From: Bowmanella denitrificans
GTDB lineage: Bacteria; Pseudomonadota; Gammaproteobacteria; Enterobacterales; Alteromonadaceae
NCBI RefSeq assembly: GCF_002887595.1
Contig: NZ_PEBU01000004.1
Coordinates: 310,001-374,000, forward strand
Direction: 5' to 3'
Length of the DNA stretch: 64,000 bases
Under the pieces are notes generated by a model. That model searched no databases and was not told the origin of the DNA. It saw only the letters and a list, made by a program, of their open reading frames with translations. Of this stretch, positions 58,037-64,000 are shown piece after piece. Numbering within the stretch: position 1 is the first letter of the stretch; each line of letters starts with the position of its first letter. The translations under genes and the position numbers were made by a program.

Positions 58037-60796
58037 TTAACGAATCAGCCGTGCATTTGCCTTAAATTGCGGCAAATTGTCAATATGCACACCCTGCAGT
58101 GGCTGTGCCGATTGATCTGATTGGGTGCTGTACAGCAGTACTGAGCCAAACCCATTGCTGGCGTTGAACCCCTGGCAAAAATGCAATACCTGTTCGCGGC
58201 TTAAGGCCAGAATCTGTTTGCTGAGTCGCTGTGGCTGGTCAAAGTTAAGGTCTTCATTGCCTATGGCCAGCCACAAACGCTGACTGCGCATGGACAACCC
58301 AGTATCTTTGCTGATTAACTGCTTGGCGATGCCTTGTTTGATAGCTTGCCAGTCTGATTCTGAGATGGACGCGATGCCAGCCAGGCTTTGGTGCAGGAAG
58401 TCACGAATTTCGCTAACCAGGGTTGCATTGTCATATTGCGGCGATTGGATATAAAACCCCATGCCCGGATGCTGGTTATAAGGCATATAGCCACTTCCGA
58501 CTAAATAGCCCAACTGTTTCTGAGTGCGTAATTGATTGAAAAAGGGCGCGGCCAACAGTTGTTCGGTCAATATGGTTAGCGCGATACATTCCACGTCGGC
58601 ACAAGGTGTTTGGAAGTATAACAATACCGCATTGTCATCTGCCTGACAGGGTACCGCTAACTGATAATTGTCTGTCAGTGCTATCACCTGTCTTGGCAAT
58701 GTACCGATACACAGTTTTTCGGCCAATTCTTCTTGCTGCAGTGTTTGCGCAAATGCCTGTGTGTCTGACTCAGACCAGTCTCCATGTGCAAAGGCTTCCA
58801 GATGCAGGGCGGCCAGAAGATGGGCATGTTGATTTTGCATCTGGGCAAAATCTGCATCCTCAACCATAGGTAGCATATCTTCCATGGAAAAAGACAGCGG
58901 TTGCATCAGCACCGACAAATGGCTGAACAGCCGGTTTACCGGCTTATTGAGCAGACTATTTTGCATGGCCTGGATTTGTCTGGTTTTGGCTTGTTCAAAC
59001 TCATCACGGGTGTAATCAAATCTAACAATCTGTCTGAGCATCTGCTCAGCCATAGTAAATTGTTGGTGGCTGAAACCGCTGGTATGCAGGGAAAATCCAC
59101 CCTGATGTGCATAAAAGTGGAAGTGTAATCCAGCAATACTGGCCTGATAAAAATCCTGGTTCAAACGCTCCTGAACCATCGCTGTCCATATGCGTTTATA
59201 GGCACACAAATTGGCACCTTGCATGACTGCCTGACTATCAAAAGACAAATACAACTCGCCTTTGGGTTGTCGAAATTCATCGTCCTGACAAAACCAGAAA
59301 CTCAGGTTGTCAGTGCTGCACAGCTTAACCGGCAACAGAAAACGCTGATCTACTTCATTAAGTTGCGTATGCACGCTTAAGTATGGGTTGGGTTCCGGTA
59401 AGCGTAATTCGTCAATTTCCTTCGGCTGATGGCACTGCTTAATGAAGTCCGTTGGCAGGGGCGAAATAGAGTAGGGTGTTTGATACCAGCGCGCTGCTCG
59501 GTCAGTGACCTGATCGGGCAGGATCAGTTTCAGGCGCATGTTGTCAGGCGTCATTTGTTCCAACATGTGCTTTATCAATTCAGGGGCGAACGTATCCATC
59601 AGGTATTCGCCACTCAGCAAATGCTGAGGAGGATAAAAATGTAACTGGGTAGCCAGGTGCGAGGCCATATCCATAGCTTTAGGCTTATCATGAAAATCAA
59701 AGGCCATCTGGCCAAACGCCTGACGTTCATCAAAACGCCACTGTGTAATGCCCTGTTGGCGAATAAGTTGCAGGCAGGAGAACAACGCTTTAACGACTTC
59801 CTGCCAATGAGCAGCCCCTAGCGGAGTCAGTTGCATGCTGACATTGAAGTCTTTGAAATTACTGCCCTGAATTCCCCCGCCAGCACTGAGACTGGTCGCC
59901 CAGCCCTGGTTTCGTAAATAACATAACAGGCTGCCGGGGCCTTCATCGCCAATTAAATGGCTGATTAGATTCAGGGGTTTGCTCAGGTAATACTGGTGCA
60001 CATCCTCCAGCGCAAAACTAACGATCAGACGCCTGGCAGTCTTCAGCGGGGTAATATTAAGAATAACCCCCAACTGTTCGGGCAAGTACAAGGGAGGGTA
60101 GGCATTGGCCTCGTTTGTTTTGCCATGGGGCAGAGTAGCGAAATATCGCCTGCATAAGTCTTCTTGCTCATCAAGTGTCATATCTGACACCAAACTTAAA
60201 CTCATATTTCCGGCGCGGTAATATTTCTGATGTAATTGCATCAGCATCTGTTGCAATTGCCCGGCACTGAACTGGCCGAATATTTCCTGATTGCCGACCG
60301 AAAATTTGCTGAATGGGTGAGCGGGATTACAGGTCTCTTTGTGCACCTGATACAGGCGTCTGAGGTCGTCTTGTTGCTTCAGCCGGAATTCAGCATCAAT
60401 AGCGTTTAATTCACTGGAAATGGCTTGCGGATCAAATAACGGCTTGCTGAGCATCGCGCTGAATTGTTCAAGTGCATGGGCAAAACCGCTATTAAACGCA
60501 TCAAAGTAGAAACTGGATTGTTCTGTACCCGTCCAGGCGTTAACATGTCCGCCGTTTAACGACAGGTAGTCTGCCAGGTGGTTAGCAACAGGGTAGGATT
60601 GACTGCCAAGGAACAGCATATGCTCAAGCAAATGTGCCAGTCCCTGACAGTGCGTTGGATCCTGGAAATGGCCCATGGCTATCGCAGCACAGGCAGCAGA
60701 TTTTCGGCTGTCTGGATCTTGCACCAGCAGTACATTCAGACCATTGTCCAGTTTCAGGTGCCGATAGTGGCATCTATCATAGGTGCTGATGATCAC
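58037..60796 (-). CDS. M16-family zinc metallopeptidase (insulinase/pitrilysin type)
   Basis: 919 residues from GTG at 60796. The inverted zinc motif is H55-L-L-E58-H59 in GLAHLLEHMLFLG, with the downstream Glu in ELNAIDAEFRL. The second, inactive half and C-terminal domain (SGYMPYNQHPGMGFYIQSP) complete a pitrilysin-size protein. No signal peptide, unlike E. coli PtrA, so cytoplasmic location is likely. It degrades peptides; specific targets are unknown. Confidence 0.95.
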   Translation of the reverse strand: MIISTYDRCHYRHLKLDNGLNVLLVQDPDSRKSAACAAIAMGHFQDPTHCQGLAHLLEHMLFLGSQSYPVANHLADYLSLNGGHVNAWTGTEQSSFYFDAFNSGFAHALEQFSAMLSKPLFDPQAISSELNAIDAEFRLKQQDDLRRLYQVHKETCNPAHPFSKFSVGNQEIFGQFSAGQLQQMLMQLHQKYYRAGNMSLSLVSDMTLDEQEDLCRRYFATLPHGKTNEANAYPPLYLPEQLGVILNITPLKTARRLIVSFALEDVHQYYLSKPLNLISHLIGDEGPGSLLCYLRNQGWATSLSAGGGIQGSNFKDFNVSMQLTPLGAAHWQEVVKALFSCLQLIRQQGITQWRFDERQAFGQMAFDFHDKPKAMDMASHLATQLHFYPPQHLLSGEYLMDTFAPELIKHMLEQMTPDNMRLKLILPDQVTDRAARWYQTPYSISPLPTDFIKQCHQPKEIDELRLPEPNPYLSVHTQLNEVDQRFLLPVKLCSTDNLSFWFCQDDEFRQPKGELYLSFDSQAVMQGANLCAYKRIWTAMVQERLNQDFYQASIAGLHFHFYAHQGGFSLHTSGFSHQQFTMAEQMLRQIVRFDYTRDEFEQAKTRQIQAMQNSLLNKPVNRLFSHLSVLMQPLSFSMEDMLPMVEDADFAQMQNQHAHLLAALHLEAFAHGDWSESDTQAFAQTLQQEELAEKLCIGTLPRQVIALTDNYQLAVPCQADDNAVLLYFQTPCADVECIALTILTEQLLAAPFFNQLRTQKQLGYLVGSGYMPYNQHPGMGFYIQSPQYDNATLVSEIRDFLHQSLAGIASISESDWQAIKQGIAKQLISKDTGLSMRSQRLWLAIGNEDLNFDQPQRLSKQILALSREQVLHFCQGFNASNGFGSVLLYSTQSDQSAQPLQGVHIDNLPQFKANARLIR

Positions 60797-60932
60797 GTGC
60801 TGAGCCTGTTAGTTGGTATATAGGGTATCAAATAGGATAACGTGGCAAATTGCAACTGAGGGTGCCTGTCCTTTTTATTTGTTATAGTCGCGTGCCGATA
60901 TTTTCCAGGTATTTTGGGGAATTAAACTGTCA

Positions 60933-61397
60933 ATGCAAATTTTTGTAATGCGCCATGGTGAGGCGGAAAGTCGTTTTGTTGAAGACGCCAGCCGCAATCT
61001 TACCGATTATGGTGTGGCTGAAGCCAAGGGAAGCGGTGGTTGGCTGAAAGAGGTGGCGGGTCATATTGACTTGGTACTTGTCAGTCCTTACGCCAGAGCC
61101 ATTCAGACGTTGGATGCGGTTAAGACCATGCTACCAGTGGAAGTCACTGAGATTTGCAATGATGTTACCCCTAATGGTCAGGCTGAGCACTTCCATGCAT
61201 ATCTGCAGGCATTACTTGCCAGTCGACCCACTGTGCAGCGTGTGCTGATTGTTAGTCATATGCCTTTTGTCAGCGCCTTGGTGGATGAACTGAGTGGCCA
61301 TTTTTATTCGATGCTGTTTGCTACTGCAGGTATCGCGGTGCTGGACTATGAACCGGAAAATGGCCGGGCCTCGCTAGTCAGGCAGCATATACCATAG
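60933..61397 (+). CDS. sixA: Phosphohistidine phosphatase SixA
   Basis: 154 residues of the histidine phosphatase superfamily: catalytic RHG in MQIFVMRHGEAES, second Arg in LVSPYARAIQT and second His in VLIVSHMPFVS. E. coli SixA is 161 residues. It dephosphorylates phosphohistidine in phosphotransfer proteins. Divergent from the M16 peptidase. Confidence 0.94.
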   Translation: MQIFVMRHGEAESRFVEDASRNLTDYGVAEAKGSGGWLKEVAGHIDLVLVSPYARAIQTLDAVKTMLPVEVTEICNDVTPNGQAEHFHAYLQALLASRPTVQRVLIVSHMPFVSALVDELSGHFYSMLFATAGIAVLDYEPENGRASLVRQHIP

Positions 61398-61496
61398 AAA
61401 TCTGTGGCTGCTAGCTCACCTTGCCGGCAATGAAATTTCGATCTTGCCTTTAGCTTTTACGCATCTCTCCGATAATACTTGTGAGGAGGAGGAGAG

Positions 61497-61682
61497 ATGT
61501 CCGGTAAAAGCTTGCCTGCCTATTTACAGCAGGTATTAGAAAATCATTTGGAACAGTCAGATCTGGTCTACGACGATGAGTTGCAGGGCATCTTTGAGCG
61601 TTTGGGGCAACTCAATGACAAGGTTGAGCAATTGAAAGCCAATATTCGTCAAAAACGCCTGCAACAGGAAAAGCAGAAGTAA
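61497..61682 (+). CDS. Small coiled-coil protein
   Basis: 61 residues with a strong AGGAGGAG site before the ATG. ELQGIFERLGQLNDKVEQLKANIRQKRL is a probable coiled coil; the tail is highly charged. No family recognised. Convergent with the CorC gene, with an 18-base gap. Confidence 0.7.
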   Translation: MSGKSLPAYLQQVLENHLEQSDLVYDDELQGIFERLGQLNDKVEQLKANIRQKRLQQEKQK

Positions 61683-61699
61683 AGGCCAACAGGCTCTGG

Positions 61700-63001
61700 T
61701 TAGCCTGTCAGACTGTCGCCACGCGCAGGGTCGGGCTCCTTGTAATAAAGCGGCTTAACCCTGACCGTTTTGACCATGTTGTCATTTATTTCAATGATCT
61801 CCATAGGGTAACCTGCTAAGCGGCAACACACCTGCGTGGAAGGAATGGCCTCGAAATGTTCCAGAATTAAGCCATTAAGGGTTTTAGGCCCTTCGATGGG
61901 CAGGTTCCAGTCCATTTCCTTGTTCAGATCCCGAATGTTGGCACTGCCGTCGACCATCACACTGCCATCATCCTCGATGTTCACTTCCTTGCTATGGGTG
62001 GGCAGGATGGTAGTGGTAAAGTCGCCGACGATCTCCTCGAGAATATCCTCCAGCGTCACCAGCCCTTGAATATCACCGTATTCATCCACAACCAGACCAA
62101 TGCGCTCCTTGGCCGACTGAAACTTGTAGAGCAGGGTATGCAGTGGCGTCGTTTCCGGCGTGAAATAAATTTCCCGCACGGCGCGTAACAGATTGGCTTT
62201 GGAAAACTCGTCTTTGGCCAGCAGTCGCAGCGCATCCCGAGCATGTATAAAACCCACCGCATCGTCTATGGTGTCACGGTATAACAGCACACGAGTATGC
62301 TGGGAATGCATCAGTTGCTTCTGGATGGCTTTCCAATCGTCATTGATATCGATGCCGACGATTTCGTTGCGGGGGATCATAATATCCTCGGCCGTTACTT
62401 TCTCCAGATCCAGAATGCCCACCAACATATCCTGGTGTTGTTTGGGGATCATGGCACCGGCTTCATGCACCACGGTGCGCAATTCTTCGCGGCTTAAGCT
62501 GTCTTCATCACCGTTTTTGGGGCTGATACGGAACAGCACCAAGAAGGCATTGGTAAAGCCGTTAACAATAAACACCACCGGATAAAGCAGTTTCAGCATT
62601 GGCAGTAATATCACCGAGCTGGGGAAGGACACTTTTTCCGGGTAAAGCGCCGCCAGCGTTTTTGGAGTGACTTCGGCGAATACCAGGATCACCAGAGTCA
62701 GGGCAAAGGTTGCAATGGCAATACCCACATCACCAAACAAACGCATACCGATAATGGTGGCGATGGCCGAGGCGGCAATATTCACCAGGTTATTACCGAT
62801 CAGAATCAGACCAATCAGACGATCCGGTCTTAGCAGCAACTTGTGCACACGAATCGCACCTTTGTGTTCTTCTTTCACCAGGTGCTTGAGCCGATACCGG
62901 TTGATGGACATCATGCCGGTTTCGGAACTTGAAAAATAGGCGGATAACAATATGAGGATGGCAAGCAGAATAAACAGCGTGCCGGTAGATATGTCGTCCA
63001 A
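61700..63001 (-). CDS. HlyC/CorC (CNNM, YfjD-like) transporter
   Basis: 433 residues from TTG at 63001 (AGGAA upstream); the N-terminus MDDISTGTLFILL aligns with E. coli YfjD, supporting the start. DUF21 membrane domain with ISAYFSSSETGMM-like GMMSINRYRL and NNLVNI, two CBS domains (IMIPRNEIVGID and LVVDEYGDIQGLVTLEDI), and a CorC_HlyC C-terminal domain. Linked to divalent cation (Mg2+/Co2+) efflux. Next to YpjD, as in E. coli. Confidence 0.94.
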   Translation of the reverse strand: MDDISTGTLFILLAILILLSAYFSSSETGMMSINRYRLKHLVKEEHKGAIRVHKLLLRPDRLIGLILIGNNLVNIAASAIATIIGMRLFGDVGIAIATFALTLVILVFAEVTPKTLAALYPEKVSFPSSVILLPMLKLLYPVVFIVNGFTNAFLVLFRISPKNGDEDSLSREELRTVVHEAGAMIPKQHQDMLVGILDLEKVTAEDIMIPRNEIVGIDINDDWKAIQKQLMHSQHTRVLLYRDTIDDAVGFIHARDALRLLAKDEFSKANLLRAVREIYFTPETTPLHTLLYKFQSAKERIGLVVDEYGDIQGLVTLEDILEEIVGDFTTTILPTHSKEVNIEDDGSVMVDGSANIRDLNKEMDWNLPIEGPKTLNGLILEHFEAIPSTQVCCRLAGYPMEIIEINDNMVKTVRVKPLYYKEPDPARGDSLTG

Positions 63002-63092
63002 AGATGGGGTTCCTGTGTTGTCTTAACTTTTCCCTGCCGTCTTGTTTGTACAGCAAGGAATCATCCGACGCTCTAGTTTGCCAAACTCGTTT

Positions 63093-63887
63093 CTACATTC
63101 CCAGTAAAACTTCTTTGACAAAGCGACTACCAAAATAGGCCAGGGTTAATAACATGGCCCCAACCAGGGTTGTAATCACCACAGGGCGACCACGCCAACC
63201 AAAGCGATAATGTCCCGCCAACAGCAGCACAAACACCAGCCAGGCCAGGCTGGACAGTACGGTTTTGTGCACCTGATGCTGGGCGAACATATCATCCAGG
63301 AACATAAAACCACTTACCAGAGATAAGGTTAGTAGCACCGTGCCCACTAGCAGCAGCTTGAATAGAATTTGTTCAACAATCAGCAAAGGCGGCAAGGACG
63401 AATGCAACAATGAAAGTTGCTTGCGCTTCAGGCGAAAATTAATACAAGCCAGTTGTAAGGCGTACAGCATACTGATCATCAGGCAGCCATAGGCAAATAG
63501 AGCCAGGGTGATATGGGCAATCAGGGCCGGACGCATTTCAATATGCATCAGGTGCGTGTCGGGCACGAGCAGATTGAGCAACACAGTAATGGCAGAAAAT
63601 CCGTATACCACAGGCAGTAAAATGGCATTGGGTAAACTAAAGGAGGCGATGGTCATAGAAAGGGTTATCATCCAGGCGACCAATGAGGCCACATTGAGTA
63701 TGCTCATGTTCTGGCCTGGTTGGTTAAATATGCCTTCGCTCAGTAACCAAAGATGCAGCACCACCCCAAGCGTGCCGAGGAAGGCAGAGAACTTATGCCG
63801 CGGCCCTTCGTGATGAAACAACCGGCTGCCAATATGGATTGCCGCAACCAGATAGAGCAAGGTGACCATCAAACCTAACAGGAACAT
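63093..63887 (-). CDS. ypjD: YpjD-like inner membrane protein (CcsA/cytochrome c assembly fold)
   Basis: 264 residues with about eight hydrophobic helices, starting MFLLGLMVTLLYLVAAIHIG. The region HITLALFAYGCLMISMLYALQ and the HKTVLSSLAWLVF segment with conserved His match the cytochrome c assembly protein family. The position next to yfjD-type corC matches E. coli, where ffh follows divergently; that gene would start beyond the right edge. Confidence 0.92.
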   Translation of the reverse strand: MFLLGLMVTLLYLVAAIHIGSRLFHHEGPRHKFSAFLGTLGVVLHLWLLSEGIFNQPGQNMSILNVASLVAWMITLSMTIASFSLPNAILLPVVYGFSAITVLLNLLVPDTHLMHIEMRPALIAHITLALFAYGCLMISMLYALQLACINFRLKRKQLSLLHSSLPPLLIVEQILFKLLLVGTVLLTLSLVSGFMFLDDMFAQHQVHKTVLSSLAWLVFVLLLAGHYRFGWRGRPVVITTLVGAMLLTLAYFGSRFVKEVLLGM

Positions 63888-64000
63888 TGTTTTGCCTTAC
63901 TGATTAGCATCTGTTGTTAAGATTCCTTCCGAAACCAGGCCTCTGAACCCGGCTGACTTTGCCAAATGGCGCCCAAGTATATCTTTTCGTTGTTGGCTAA
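63888..64000. other. Right-edge upstream region of ypjD
   Basis: 113 bases likely holding the ypjD promoter and the divergent promoter of the next gene outside the window. No gene start is visible. Confidence 0.3.

Overview
The window looks like a chromosomal segment of a marine or aquatic gammaproteobacterium of the Alteromonadales (Alteromonas, Bowmanella or Lacimicrobium type). This rests on the gene repertoire: FadI/FadJ, the YbeD-LipB-LipA cluster, YpjD next to a YfjD-type CorC protein, several long TonB-dependent receptors, a TonB receptor-DUF3649-PepSY-DUF3325 iron operon, and a wax-ester synthase/DGAT. The species cannot be named from the sequence alone.

Layout. (1) 1-972: the 3' part of an NtrY-like sensor kinase. 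(2) About 1000-7420: an AT-rich accessory island. It holds a cysteine-rich zinc-ribbon-like protein coupled to a small orphan DNA methyltransferase, a full-length protein-arginine deiminase of the vertebrate type followed by an attC-like hairpin, a CcdAB toxin-antitoxin pair, a PEP-CTERM-like secreted protein and a small exported protein. (3) 7519-9394: lipA, lipB and ybeD. (4) 9437-10812: an array of about seven hairpin-forming repeats around a GxxExxY nuclease-fold gene. (5) 10826-19109: an FMN-dependent glutamate synthase-like protein, asnB, an exported methyltransferase, an OsmC protein divergent from a DUF3365 haem protein, and katG. (6) 19229-24881: a minus-strand locus with a substrate-binding-like membrane protein, a membrane protein of possible regulatory role, a TonB receptor broken by one amber codon, and an inositide-specific phospholipase C-like lipoprotein. 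(7) 25301-28656: tRNA-Pro(GGG) with a duplicated 3' end, two further toxin-antitoxin pairs, and a TetR/RidA divergent pair with three matching palindromes between them. (8) 29019-42296: lipid-related genes (WS/DGAT with its TetR, HMG-CoA reductase, a GMC oxidoreductase, fadI-fadJ) among small lipoproteins. (9) 42675-52696: a large TonB receptor, an OmpR-type two-component system, and a second TonB receptor preceded by a Fur-box-like site and followed by the DUF3649-PepSY-DUF3325 iron genes. (10) 52848-63887: a tiny exported peptide, a 1498-residue propeller-PAS-GGDEF-EAL sensor, an M16 peptidase, SixA, a CorC/CNNM transporter and YpjD.

How the genes fit together. Housekeeping blocks (lipoylation, asparagine and glutamate metabolism, beta-oxidation, KatG, YpjD/YfjD) alternate with acquired material. 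The strongest candidates for something unusual are the vertebrate-type deiminase in a cassette-like setting, the GxxExxY gene inside its repeat array, and the sensing/uptake/phospholipase locus whose receptor carries a single in-frame TAG where a conserved glutamine codon is expected.
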